Numbered from the stretch's first letter, positions 1 through 8,296 are shown. The stretch: DNA of 64,000 bases from Tamaricihabitans halophyticus (GCF_004340875.1 NZ_SLXQ01000001.1:434001-498000); one strand, 5' to 3'. Translations and numbers: made by a program. Notes: generated by a model not told the origin, from the sequence alone.

Positions 1-900
1 GTGCAGGAACTTCAGCGTCTCGAGGAAGGTGCTGACCTCGTGCACCCTGGCGATACCCAGCCGGGCGAACAGCGCGTCCCACAGCACGTCCGACCCGGCG
101 AGCGAGCTGGTGTGGCCAAGGCTCGTGCGGGCGCCGAGTTCGGAACTTCCCGTCTTCAGCGCGACGATCGGCACCCCTTGCCGGATCGCCGCGAGCGCCG
201 CCGAAGCGAAGGCGCCAACATCTGCGATGCCCTCCAGGTGCAGGCCGATGGCGGTCACCCGAGGATCGGCGAGCAAGGCTTCGATCAACTCCGGAATGCC
301 GGTCACCGCGGCGTTTCCCGCGGTGATCACGTGGGCGATCGGGAGCGACCTGCGCTGCATGGTGAGGTTCTGCGCGATGTTCCCGCTTTGCGTCAGGATC
401 GCCACGCCCCGATCCACCCGGTTACCACCGTGTTGATCCGGCCACAGCGCCGCACCGTCCAGATAGTTCAGCACACCAATACAGTTCGGCCCGATTACCG
501 GCATGTCCCCGGCGGCCGCGCGCAGTTCGCGCTGTAGCCGGGCGCCATCCTCGCCGTGTTCGGCGAATCCGGCCGTGTAGCACACCGCGCCACCCGCGCC
601 CCGGGAGTTCAGCTCCGCGACAACTGGAACGACCGATTCCTTTGGCACCGCGATGAACGCCGCATCCGGCGCATCCGGCAGCTCGGCAACACTCGAGTAG
701 CAGCCAAGGTCCTCGATCTGGTTCCGGCGTGGATGTACCGGCCAGATCTCGCCAAGATAGCCGATGTCGCGGGACTGCCGGATCACCTCGGCGGCAGCGG
801 CTCCACCGAAAGTCGCGATCGTTCGGGGGGCAAGCAGCCGGCGCAACTTGGACGGGCTTTGCGTCGATTCCACATCCGCCTCGATTCTCGTCACTAACAT
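1..900 (-). CDS. NDP-forming acyl-CoA synthetase (acetate--CoA ligase family), N-terminal part
   Basis: The first 300 residues are present and the C-terminus lies beyond the window edge. The visible part has a Rossmann CoA-binding domain (residues about 20-150) with the GPNCIG motif at 137-142. A succinyl-CoA-ligase-like domain follows, with LTQSGNIA at 169-176 and GHTSSLAGS at 262-270, whose His263 matches the family's phosphohistidine. Enzymes of this family make acyl-CoA from acid, CoA and ATP, releasing ADP through a phosphoenzyme. The ATG at 900 is the first plausible start and lies 75 bp downstream of the acyl-CoA dehydrogenase stop, so the two are probably co-transcribed. The substrate is unknown; the neighbours suggest a carnitine- or betaine-related acid, which is inference. 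Confidence 0.85.
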   Translation of the reverse strand, partial: MLVTRIEADVESTQSPSKLRRLLAPRTIATFGGAAAAEVIRQSRDIGYLGEIWPVHPRRNQIEDLGCYSSVAELPDAPDAAFIAVPKESVVPVVAELNSRGAGGAVCYTAGFAEHGEDGARLQRELRAAAGDMPVIGPNCIGVLNYLDGAALWPDQHGGNRVDRGVAILTQSGNIAQNLTMQRRSLPIAHVITAGNAAVTGIPELIEALLADPRVTAIGLHLEGIADVGAFASAALAAIRQGVPIVALKTGSSELGARTSLGHTSSLAGSDVLWDALFARLGIARVHEVSTFLETLKFLH

Positions 901-975
901 GCGCTGTGGGCAGGAGATGCGATGAGTGCCGCTTCGCAACCGGATGCGGCTACGGACTTGTCGTGCTGGCTCGGT

Positions 976-2136
976 TCAGCAGCCCAATGGGCGGAGCATC
1001 GACCTGGAGATGATGTGTCGCTGGATCTCGCTGGTGCCATCCCAGATCCGCTCCACCCTGGCATCTCGCCAGTAGCGCTCGATGGGCAGTTCGGCCATCA
1101 ACCCCATGCCGCCAAAGATCTGCACCGCCCGGTCGGTGATCCTGGCCAGTGCTTCGGATGCGTAGAGCTTGGCCATCGCCGCGTCCTGGTCGGTCATCGT
1201 GCCCGCGTCCAACCGCGCGGCCGCCCGCATGGTCAACAGTTCGGCGGCCTCCAGTTCGGTAGCCATATCCGCGAGCTGGAAGCTCACGCCCTGGAAACGG
1301 CCGATCTGCTGGCCAAACTGGGCTCGCTCGGCCGCCCATTCGGTGGTCAGGTCGAGCACCCTGCGGGCGCGGCCGACGCTGGTCGCGGCCACGGTCAGCC
1401 GGCTGGCACCCAGCCATTCGCTCATCAGCTCGAAGCCGCGGCCCTCCTCGCCCAGTCGCTGCTCTGCCGGGATCCGGCAATCCACAAACGACAGTTCACA
1501 CTGGTGGTAACCGCGGTGTGACACGCACGCCGAACCCGTCCGCACCGTGAAACCAGGCGTACCCATGTCCACCAGGAACGCGGAGATCAGGTTCCGCTCG
1601 CCGCGCGCGGTCTGCTCGACACCGGTGACCGCGAACAGGATCACGAAGTCCGCCATATCCGCGTGGCTGATGAAGTGCTTGGTCCCGTTGAGCACATACT
1701 CGTCGCCATCGCGAACCGCCCGAGTCGTCATCCCGCGAATATCCGAACCGGCGCCAGGCTCGGTCATCGCGAGACAGTCATGCCGCTTACCCGCGATGGC
1801 CGGGTGCAGGTAGCGGTCCCGCTGTGCGCCGGTACAGGCCTGCAGGATATTGCTCGGCCTGGCCACCAGCGTCTGCAAGGCGAAACTCGCCTTGCCCAGC
1901 TCGCGCTCGACCAGTGTCATACTGACCGCGTCCAGCCCACCACCGCCGAGCTCGGCCGGCATGTTCGCCGCGTAGAGCCCCGACTCGATCGCCTTGCGCC
2001 TGATCCGTTCGGCCAGCTCCGGTGGCACCTGGTCGGACCGCTCCACCTCGTCGGCGTGCGGATCCAGTTCGGTGGTCACGAACTTGCGGACCGTTTCGAC
2101 GATCATGTGCTGCTCGTCGGTGAGTTCGAAGTCCAT
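976..2136 (-). CDS. Acyl-CoA dehydrogenase family protein with Asp at the usual catalytic Glu site
   Basis: This 386-residue protein has the full FAD acyl-CoA dehydrogenase layout: an N-terminal helical domain, the middle-domain signature CLAMTEPGAGSD (residues 121-132), and a C-terminal domain with RAQFGQQIGRFQ (281-292) and FGGMGL (351-356). At the position where most family members carry the catalytic Glu of IYEGT, this protein reads IWDGT with Asp366. Asp at this site is known in cyclohexane- and cyclohexenecarboxyl-CoA dehydrogenases, so the substrate may not be a simple fatty acyl-CoA. The gene follows the thioesterase by 2 bp and is surely in the same operon. A gamma-butyrobetainyl- or crotonobetainyl-CoA role is possible given the BCCT transporter nearby. 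Confidence 0.9.
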   Translation of the reverse strand: MDFELTDEQHMIVETVRKFVTTELDPHADEVERSDQVPPELAERIRRKAIESGLYAANMPAELGGGGLDAVSMTLVERELGKASFALQTLVARPSNILQACTGAQRDRYLHPAIAGKRHDCLAMTEPGAGSDIRGMTTRAVRDGDEYVLNGTKHFISHADMADFVILFAVTGVEQTARGERNLISAFLVDMGTPGFTVRTGSACVSHRGYHQCELSFVDCRIPAEQRLGEEGRGFELMSEWLGASRLTVAATSVGRARRVLDLTTEWAAERAQFGQQIGRFQGVSFQLADMATELEAAELLTMRAAARLDAGTMTDQDAAMAKLYASEALARITDRAVQIFGGMGLMAELPIERYWRDARVERIWDGTSEIQRHIISRSMLRPLGC

Positions 2137-2138
2137 CG

Positions 2139-2732
2139 CTACCTCCGCCCGGCTTCCTGCTGCTGGCCGTTCCGGCTACCTTCACGCTTCTTCGGGATGG
2201 CGATCGGTCGGCCGACCACCTCGGGGACGGGTAGCTCGGCGTGCGCGCGGTGTACCGCCGCGATCCGCTCGTGCAGGTAGTCCGGGATCGGGCAGGACCT
2301 ACCAGCGTGGGCATCCACGTGCACAAGTAGCTGCTCGGCCGTGGCAAGCAGCGTCTGGGTGCCGCCGTGCCACATCTCGTGGAAAAGGTGGACCCGCTTG
2401 GCGTCGTGGTCAAGTAGTCGCAGGCTCAACCGCAGCGGTTCGCCCTCAGCGACCTCGCGCCGGTTATGCACATGCGATTCCACCGTATACAGCGACTTCC
2501 CGCTTGCCCGGTACTCCTCACCAATTCCCACGTACCGGAAGAACGCGTCCGAGTTGTCCCCGAAGACGAGCAGGTAGCAGGACTCGCTCATATGCCCGTT
2601 GTAGTCCACCCACTTTGGACTCACCGGGGCCTCGTGTAGCCACAGCGGCGCCGGCACCGGCGCCTCGCCGTGCCAGTCCCGATGCCCGGTGCCCTCATAG
2701 GGCGTGACTATCCGCTCCTCGCTATTGGCCAT
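2139..2732 (-). CDS. Hot-dog fold acyl-CoA thioesterase (betainyl-CoA thioesterase-like)
   Basis: The 197-residue protein is a single 4HBT-type hot-dog domain with a basic, low-complexity C-terminus. The motif WVDYNGHMSES near residue 41 is typical of the thioesterase found next to, or fused to, L-carnitine dehydrogenase, where it hydrolyses betainyl-CoA to glycine betaine. That assignment rests on motif recall, not on an alignment. The gene is first in a minus-strand operon (thioesterase, acyl-CoA dehydrogenase, CoA ligase) and is divergent from the IclR gene across a 131-bp promoter region. A general acyl-CoA thioesterase is the alternative. Confidence 0.8.
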   Translation of the reverse strand: MANSEERIVTPYEGTGHRDWHGEAPVPAPLWLHEAPVSPKWVDYNGHMSESCYLLVFGDNSDAFFRYVGIGEEYRASGKSLYTVESHVHNRREVAEGEPLRLSLRLLDHDAKRVHLFHEMWHGGTQTLLATAEQLLVHVDAHAGRSCPIPDYLHERIAAVHRAHAELPVPEVVGRPIAIPKKREGSRNGQQQEAGRR

Positions 2733-2747
2733 TCACCCACCCGATGT

Positions 2748-2780
2748 TCGTAATGTGCGATGAGCATTCGCAATATGCGA
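2748..2780. promoter_or_regulatory. Pair of 13-bp near-palindromic operator-like sites in the divergent promoter
   Basis: Two related sites, TCGTAATGTGCGA (2748-2760) and TCGCAATATGCGA (2768-2780), lie in direct repeat exactly 20 bp apart, two helical turns. They differ at two positions. The second has 5-bp inverted arms (TCGCA/TGCGA). They sit between the thioesterase start and the IclR start, the expected place for an autoregulatory IclR operator. Confidence 0.5.
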
Positions 2781-2863
2781 CAGTACGGTTGGGTGGTCGT
2801 GGCGTCAAGACGTCGCACGGATTACCCCGATTAGGCTGATGCCGAATCGGCGGGAGGAAGAAC

Positions 2864-3667
2864 ATGGCAGCGGCGCATGCGCCGGATGAACAACACCAGG
2901 TGGGCACGAAGGATGCCGGCAACCGGGTGCAGTCGGTGGACCGAGCGGTCGCGCTGCTCGGCGCGGTGTCGGCGGCCGCCCCCGAAGGCAAACCGGCGGC
3001 CGAACTCGCCGCGGACTGCGGGCTCAACCGGGCGACCGCATGGCGGCTGCTCGCCACCCTGGAACATCACGGGCTAGTGGAACGCGATCCGCTCACCAAC
3101 CGGTACGCGATCGGCTTCGAGGTCGCCAGGTTAGCGACTACGGCCAGTGTCGCCGGCCTGATCCGCCGCGCACACGACGTGCTTGAACAGTTGTGCGTGG
3201 AAACCGGCGAGACGGCGAATATCGCGGTGGCACAACGACTTGGACTGACCTATGTGGACGAAGTAGCACCACCGCTGGTGCTCAGCGCACGCTGGCTAGG
3301 CAGGCAAGTCCCGGTACACGCGACATCCGCCGGCAAGGCGCTGCTCGCCTGGCTACCGGAGACCGAGGTGGACGCGATGCTCACTGGCCCACTGGTGGAG
3401 TACACCGCAACAACCCGTACGAACACCGACACGCTGCGCACCGAGCTGGCTCAGATACGCGCGCAGGGGTACAGCGTGAGCGTCGGCGAGATGGAGAGCC
3501 AACTCAATGGCGTCGCCGCACCGGTACTGGACACCCGGCAGCGCCCCATCGCGGTACTCAGCGTTTGGGGCCCCCAGGACCGGGTATCGGAAGAACGCTT
3601 CCCCGAGCTCGCCGCACGCCTGGTGACGGCCGCGACCGAGATCAGCGAACGGCTGACCGAGGGTTAG
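2864..3667 (+). CDS. IclR family transcriptional regulator
   Basis: The 267-residue protein has an N-terminal winged helix-turn-helix (residues about 24-85, with GLNRATAWRLLATLEHHGLVE as the recognition region) followed by the IclR effector-binding domain (about 100-265, with the HATSAGKALLAW segment). IclR proteins bind small organic acids and commonly control aromatic or acyl-CoA catabolism. The start is supported by GGAGGAAGA upstream of the ATG. The gene is divergent from the thioesterase-dehydrogenase-ligase operon, so local control of that operon is likely. The effector cannot be told from sequence. Confidence 0.93.
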   Translation: MAAAHAPDEQHQVGTKDAGNRVQSVDRAVALLGAVSAAAPEGKPAAELAADCGLNRATAWRLLATLEHHGLVERDPLTNRYAIGFEVARLATTASVAGLIRRAHDVLEQLCVETGETANIAVAQRLGLTYVDEVAPPLVLSARWLGRQVPVHATSAGKALLAWLPETEVDAMLTGPLVEYTATTRTNTDTLRTELAQIRAQGYSVSVGEMESQLNGVAAPVLDTRQRPIAVLSVWGPQDRVSEERFPELAARLVTAATEISERLTEG

Positions 3668-3669
3668 CA

Positions 3670-3692
3670 ACCGCAAGATCCCGCCAGAACGC
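3670..3692 (+). repeat. Degenerate copy of the dispersed ACCGC...GCGGT intergenic repeat
   Basis: Just after the IclR stop the sequence matches the first 13 bp of the repeat (ACCGCAAGATCCC) and its AGAACGC part, with three changed bases between and a lost right end. It is the most diverged of the eight copies in the window. Confidence 0.5.
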
Positions 3693-3786
3693 TAGCCGAT
3701 TGAATTGCGACAATCGCGGTTTCCACTACAGATCGTTCTTACTTATACGCATAGCGTGTATCTCAACGAGAACGCTTTTACCTGCT

Positions 3787-3820
3787 AATACTGCCTCGGG
3801 GCTTGACCCAAGGCAGTATT
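3787..3820 (+). terminator. Perfect 10-bp inverted repeat, possible terminator of the IclR gene
   Basis: AATACTGCCT at 3787-3796 is exactly complementary to AGGCAGTATT at 3811-3820, with a 14-nt loop containing a GGG/CCC extension. No T-run follows on either strand, so it may be a regulator site or an attenuator ahead of the BCCT gene instead of a classical terminator. Confidence 0.4.
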
Positions 3821-3848
3821 CACGCCAAAGTACTCACCCAACTGAATG

Positions 3849-3866
3849 ACTGATTGGTCAATCAGT
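3849..3866. promoter_or_regulatory. 18-bp palindrome resembling a BetI/TetR-type operator
   Basis: ACTGATTGGTCAATCAGT is a palindrome with 8-bp arms and a 2-bp centre. It lies just upstream of the BCCT transporter coding region. The TGATTG/CAATCA arms resemble what I recall of BetI operators, which control choline and betaine genes in proteobacteria. No betI homologue is in the window. Confidence 0.5.
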
Positions 3867-3902
3867 TCGCAACGCGATTGCGTGCGCTTGGCCTTGTCGT
3901 CG

Positions 3903-5480
3903 ATGTGTGGAGGTGTTTCCCCCATCACTGCGAAAACCGCGAAAGTGCGGCTCGATAAACGCGTATTCGGTTTGTCCCTGCTTCTCGTCGCGATCATCGT
4001 GGTCCCGGTCGCGATCGACCCGGATCGCGGTAAGCAGGCACTCGACGCGGTGCTCGGTTTTCTGACCGGCAAATTCGGCTGGCTCTACCTGTGGTTCGCG
4101 GTGGCGGTGGCTGGGCTGCTAATCTGGCTGGCCTTCAGCAAGTACGGCAAGATCAAATTTGGCGGCGCGAAAGACAAGCCCGAGTTCAGCACGTTGAGCT
4201 GGATCTCGATGATCTTCACCGCCGGTATCGGCGGCGGCCTGATGTACTGGGGCGTCATCGAGTGGGCGTACTACTACGACGATCCGCCGATGGGCGCGGA
4301 GTCTCGCAGTGTGGCAGCCGCGGACTGGGCGACCGCATACCCGCTCTTCCACTGGGGCATCACCGCATGGGCACTGTTCTGCCTGCCCGCACTGGCGTTG
4401 AGCTACGTCTACCACGTGCGCAAGCAGCAGACACTGCGGCTCTCGGACGCCTGCCGTGGAGTGATCGGCGATCGGGCGGACGGCTGGCTCGGTCGGCTGA
4501 TCGACGTGCTGTTCATCTTCGGCCTGATTGGCGCCGCGGGCACCTCACTCGGCCTCGAGGTGCCCGTGGTCTCCGCATCGATCAGTTCGGTCACCGGGGT
4601 GGAGCGCGGGGTCGCGCTGGATATCGCGGTGATCGTCGCGTGGACCGCACTGTTCGGCGCCAGCGTGTTCCTCGGCCTGCAGAAGGGTCTCAAGCGGCTG
4701 GCCAATCTGAATGTCTGGCTGGCCGGGGCGCTCGGGGTGTTCATCCTGATCGCCGGGCCGACCGTGTTCATCATCGACACGTTCACCAACAGCGTCGGGT
4801 TCATGCTGCAGAACATCGTGCACATGAGCTTCTACACGGACCCTGTCGCGGCATCCGGGTTCGAGGAAGACTGGACGATCTTCTACTGGGGCTGGTGGAT
4901 CGCCTACGCGCCGTTCGTCGGGCTGTTCGTCGCGAAGATCTCCAAGGGGCGCACGATTCGCGGCATGATCGGCGCGATGTGTATCGGCGGCAGCCTCGGT
5001 TGCTGGGTCGCCTTCGCACTGCTCGGTAACACCGGGCTCTTCTACGAGATCAAGAACATGGTCTCGGTTGCCGATCTGGTCACCCAGGAGGGCGATACCG
5101 CGGGGATCATGGCGGTCATGTCCAATTTGCCCCTGGGCGGGGTCGCGCTACTCGCGTTCGTGGTACTGCTCGTGATCTTCCTTGCCACCACATTGGACAC
5201 CGCGGCGTACACGATGGCCAGCGCGGCGTCCAAGGAGTTGCCGAGGGACGCCGATCCCGCCCGGTGGCACCGCGTGTTCTGGGCAGTCGTACTTGCCAGC
5301 GTTTCGGTAGTGCTGATGTACGCGGGCGGCTTGGACACGCTGCAAACACTGTCCATTGTGACCGCGTTCCCGCTGATCTTCGTGCTCACCCTGGTGCTGA
5401 TCTCGTTCCGACGCTGGCTGGTCGCGGACGCCAAGAAGACCAGCGAGCAGGAAGAGCCGGAACGGGTTACGACCGAATGA
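3903..5480 (+). CDS. BCCT family betaine/carnitine/choline transporter
   Basis: This is a roughly 525-residue, 12-helix membrane protein. It carries the BCCT signatures GGGLMYWGVIEW in the first third and FYWGWWIAYAPFVGLFVAKI followed by SKGRTIRG in the second half. The family imports quaternary amines by Na+ or H+ symport, for osmoprotection or catabolism. The start is uncertain. The frame is open from an ATG at 3846, but that codon is followed directly by the palindrome, so 3903 is used here. A good GGAGG (3909-3913) has no standard in-frame start at normal spacing. The 3' end overlaps the convergent BASS gene by 14 bp. Confidence 0.9.
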   Translation: MCGGVSPITAKTAKVRLDKRVFGLSLLLVAIIVVPVAIDPDRGKQALDAVLGFLTGKFGWLYLWFAVAVAGLLIWLAFSKYGKIKFGGAKDKPEFSTLSWISMIFTAGIGGGLMYWGVIEWAYYYDDPPMGAESRSVAAADWATAYPLFHWGITAWALFCLPALALSYVYHVRKQQTLRLSDACRGVIGDRADGWLGRLIDVLFIFGLIGAAGTSLGLEVPVVSASISSVTGVERGVALDIAVIVAWTALFGASVFLGLQKGLKRLANLNVWLAGALGVFILIAGPTVFIIDTFTNSVGFMLQNIVHMSFYTDPVAASGFEEDWTIFYWGWWIAYAPFVGLFVAKISKGRTIRGMIGAMCIGGSLGCWVAFALLGNTGLFYEIKNMVSVADLVTQEGDTAGIMAVMSNLPLGGVALLAFVVLLVIFLATTLDTAAYTMASAASKELPRDADPARWHRVFWAVVLASVSVVLMYAGGLDTLQTLSIVTAFPLIFVLTLVLISFRRWLVADAKKTSEQEEPERVTTE

Positions 5481-6456
5481 CCCTGTCCGGGTCGGTGCCG
5501 CCCGCGGGATCCGCCGGCTCGGCCGGCCGGCGAACCCAGAACGTCGCGAGTAGTGCACCAGATACGTTGTGCCACACGGAAAACAGCGCCGCGGGAAGGG
5601 CGGCAAGCGGCTCGAAGTGAGTGGTTGCCAGGCTTGCCGACAGGCCGGAGTTCTGCATGCCAACCTCGATACTGACCGCCCGGCTGGACGATTCGTTCAG
5701 CCGGGCCAGCTTCGCGGCAAAGTAGCCGAGCGCAAGCCCGAAGCAATTGTGCAGGATCACCGCGAGGATCAGCAGCAGCCCACTACCCAGCACCACTTCG
5801 GCGTTCGCCCCGACCACCGCGGCCACGACCACCACGATGCCGGTCACCGAAACGAGCGGCAGATACGGCAGCACCCGGTCCACCCGCCGGCCGGCAACCG
5901 CCCGCACCAGCACTCCCGCGATCACCGGGACCAGCACGACCTGCACGATCGAGACGAACAGCTCCCAGAAGCCGACGGGCAGGTTGGACCCGGCCAGCCA
6001 CAGCACAAGCAACGGGGTGAGTAGCGGCGCGAGCATGGTCGCCACCGAGGTGAGCGTGACCGAAAGCGCCACATCGCCGCGCGCCAGGTAGACGATCACG
6101 TTGGACGCGGTGCCCCCTGGCGCCGAGCCGACCAGCACCATACCGATCAGCAACGCGCCGGAGAGCCCGAGCAGCCAGCTGACCCCGACCGCGATGAGCG
6201 GCATGATCAGGAACTGGGCGGCAAGGCCAAGTAGTACCGCGAGCGGCCTGCGCAGCACCAGCGCGAAGTCCGCCGGCCGCAGGGTCAGCCCCATGCCGAA
6301 CATGATGACGCCGAGCAGCAGCGGCACATAGTCGGAGACCACGGCTGCCTGATCCGGGATCACCAGCCCGACCACCCCGCCGAGCACAACCAACACGGCG
6401 AACCAGCGCCCGACGAACTCGGCGAGCCTGCGCAACGCGCCACCCTGGACCGTCAT
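5467..6456 (-). CDS. Bile acid:sodium symporter (BASS) family transporter
   Basis: The 329-residue protein has about nine or ten hydrophobic helices and the family-typical segments MFGMGLTLRPADFALVLRRP and VGSAPGGTASNVIVYLARGDVALSVTLT (an acidic residue and GG/TxSN near the ion site). BASS proteins carry organic anions with Na+. The start at 6456 is chosen because GGAGG lies 8-10 bp upstream; the frame stays open further 5' but that part reads as antisense noise. The substrate is unknown; benzoate or another acid used by the flanking catabolic genes is a reasonable guess only. Confidence 0.9.
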   Translation of the reverse strand: MTVQGGALRRLAEFVGRWFAVLVVLGGVVGLVIPDQAAVVSDYVPLLLGVIMFGMGLTLRPADFALVLRRPLAVLLGLAAQFLIMPLIAVGVSWLLGLSGALLIGMVLVGSAPGGTASNVIVYLARGDVALSVTLTSVATMLAPLLTPLLVLWLAGSNLPVGFWELFVSIVQVVLVPVIAGVLVRAVAGRRVDRVLPYLPLVSVTGIVVVVAAVVGANAEVVLGSGLLLILAVILHNCFGLALGYFAAKLARLNESSSRAVSIEVGMQNSGLSASLATTHFEPLAALPAALFSVWHNVSGALLATFWVRRPAEPADPAGGTDPDRVIRS

Positions 6457-6524
6457 CGACGCCTCCAACCTCGACTCGTACCCAACCGCACGGGGTAACC
6501 CTAATAGCCAGAGCCCCCGCTCAG

Positions 6525-6550
6525 ACCGCAAGATCCCTAAAGATTGCGGT
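6525..6550 (+). repeat. Dispersed ACCGC...GCGGT repeat, well preserved copy
   Basis: A 26-bp copy with both 5-bp inverted ends intact and the AGATCCCTAAAGA core. It lies between the BASS start and the TetR gene, upstream of both. Confidence 0.65.
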
Positions 6551-6577
6551 TGTGGGCGCGCGGTCAGCGCCGCGGGA

Positions 6578-6775
6578 GTGGCGATCCTCGCCGGCCGGCC
6601 GGCGGTACCTGGCGAGCGCGCCGCGGTCACCTGCGACGAGCTACAGCCCGGCGCATGGGAGGTAGCGAACGCCAGTATCGGCGTGGTGGCGCTGGCCGAA
6701 CTGGACCGCGAGCACACCGCGGATGTGGCAGGCCGCGCCGCGGCACTTGTCGCCGGGCGCGTGCCCACCGCCTGA
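6578..6775 (+). other. Short open frame of unknown status upstream of the TetR gene
   Basis: A 65-codon frame from a GTG with protein-like composition (GVAILAGRPAVPGERAAVT...). It has no clear ribosome binding site and no fold I recognise. It could be the tail of a decayed gene or chance. It is listed because it fills the gap between the BASS and TetR genes. Confidence 0.2.
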
Positions 6776-6793
6776 TCCTGCGATACTCACCGT

Positions 6794-7408
6794 ATGGCCG
6801 TACCGACAACCCGCACCGCCCGCAGGGGCCGGCCAGGTTATGACCTGGAATCGCTACTGCGGATCGCGGTGAAATTGTTCAACGAGCGCGGTTACGACGG
6901 TACGAGCATGGAGGATCTGTCCCGCAAGCTCGGCATCACGAAATCGGCGATCTACCACCATGTGTCCAGCAAGCAGGAGCTGCTCCGGTTGGCCGTTGGC
7001 AGGGCCCTTGATGGGCTATTCGCCGTAGTCGAGGAAGCCAGGACCGTGCCGGGTCGCGCGATCGACCAGCTGGAGTTCCTGGTGCGCGGCAGTGTGACGG
7101 TGCTTGCCGACCGCCTGCCGTTCGTCACGCTACTGTTGCGGGTGCGCGGCAACACCAAGGTCGAACGGGATGCGCTGGCCAAGCGCAGGGAATTCGACCA
7201 TATCGTGAGCGCATTGGTGGAACAGGCCGCGATCGACGGGGATATCCGCGCGGATATCGACCCGGCGACCACCGCACGCCTACTGTTCGGCATGGTCAAC
7301 TCGCTTGTCGAGTGGTACCGGCCACGCAGGGACGATGACCTGCACACCATCGCGGATACGATCGCCACGATCGCGTTCGAGGGCATCCGGTTGCCGGGTG
7401 GCGAATGA
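6794..7408 (+). CDS. TetR family transcriptional regulator
   Basis: The 204-residue protein starts with a basic tail (TRTARRGRPGYDLESLL), then a TetR helix-turn-helix at about residues 20-65 (YDGTSMEDLSRKLGITKSAIYHHVSSKQEL). A C-terminal ligand domain ends with the LLFGMVNSLVEWYRP helix common in PaaR-like and related subgroups. No strong ribosome binding site precedes the ATG, so the message may be leaderless. It is 13 bp upstream of the PaaX gene and faces the benzoyl-CoA operon, which makes control by an aryl-CoA plausible but unproven. Confidence 0.92.
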   Translation: MAVPTTRTARRGRPGYDLESLLRIAVKLFNERGYDGTSMEDLSRKLGITKSAIYHHVSSKQELLRLAVGRALDGLFAVVEEARTVPGRAIDQLEFLVRGSVTVLADRLPFVTLLLRVRGNTKVERDALAKRREFDHIVSALVEQAAIDGDIRADIDPATTARLLFGMVNSLVEWYRPRRDDDLHTIADTIATIAFEGIRLPGGE

Positions 7409-7421
7409 GGTGGCACACGGG

Positions 7422-8282
7422 ATGAGCGAGGCGGCAATGGCCGAAGTAAGTGGCGGGCCGGCGCTGAGCAGGCGCCGCGAAGTCAGCCACACCAGCGCCC
7501 GATCCCTGTTGATGACCTTGCTCGGCGAGTTCGTGCTACCCCGGGAAAGTCCAGTGTGGACGGCGACACTGGTGGATACGCTCGCGATGTTCGAGGTCGA
7601 GGAGAAATCAGCCAGGCAGGCACTGGCACGAGCCGCGGCCGAGGGGTGGCTCGGTTCCGAGCGCGTTGGCCGCAGGGTCCGCTGGTCGCTCACCGAACCC
7701 GGGCGGAAGCTACTCAGCGAGGGAGCGAGGCGGATCTACGGCTTCGGTAGCGCCGAGCGGCAATGGCCAGGCGACTGGTTGGTGCTGCTGGTTTCCGTAC
7801 CGGAGACGAAGCGGGAACTACGACACCGGTTACGCACCCAGTTGAGCTGGGCGGGTTTTGGCTCGCCCGAGGCCGGCGTGTGGGTCAGCCCGGACACCAG
7901 CCGTGCCGACGAGGCCGGCGATATCCTGCGCGAACTCGAACTGGCCGACGACGCGATGTCGTTCACCGCGAGCTACGGCCCGATCGGCAGCCAACACGCG
8001 ATGGTCGCCAGGGCCTGGGATCTGTCCGATCTGGAAGCGCGGTACGAGCGGTTCATCGCGGAGTTCGACAATCGTGAACCGGCCGATGACGAGGATGCGC
8101 TGCGCGCGCAAACGAAGCTGGTGCACGAATGGCGCCGGTTCCCTTTCCTCGATCCACAGTTGCCGGCCGAACTGCTGCCGGCCAACTGGAGCGGCACCCA
8201 GGCAGCCGAGCTGTTTCACCGTAAGCATGTGGACTGGCGACCGGCCGCGCAACGCTGCTGGTCCGCCCGCACTTCCGACTAG
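7422..8282 (+). CDS. PaaX family transcriptional repressor
   Basis: The 286-residue protein has an N-terminal winged helix (SHTSARSLLMTLLGEFVLP, then EEKSARQALARAAAEGWL), a central ferredoxin-like PaaX domain (PGDWLVLLVSVPETKRELR) and the C-terminal PaaX domain (AWDLSDLEARYERFIAEF). The founding member represses phenylacetate catabolism and is released by phenylacetyl-CoA. Here the neighbouring operon is for benzoyl-CoA, so benzoyl-CoA or a related thioester may be the effector. The ATG at 7422 is used because the frame upstream overlaps the TetR gene. Confidence 0.92.
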   Translation: MSEAAMAEVSGGPALSRRREVSHTSARSLLMTLLGEFVLPRESPVWTATLVDTLAMFEVEEKSARQALARAAAEGWLGSERVGRRVRWSLTEPGRKLLSEGARRIYGFGSAERQWPGDWLVLLVSVPETKRELRHRLRTQLSWAGFGSPEAGVWVSPDTSRADEAGDILRELELADDAMSFTASYGPIGSQHAMVARAWDLSDLEARYERFIAEFDNREPADDEDALRAQTKLVHEWRRFPFLDPQLPAELLPANWSGTQAAELFHRKHVDWRPAAQRCWSARTSD

Positions 8283-8296
8283 GTTTGGCCGCGGGG

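Noticed and set aside
3846-3902. The first ATG of the BCCT frame as the start.
   Set aside because: It is immediately followed by the 18-bp palindrome and has no ribosome site; the encoded residues do not look like a BCCT N-terminus.
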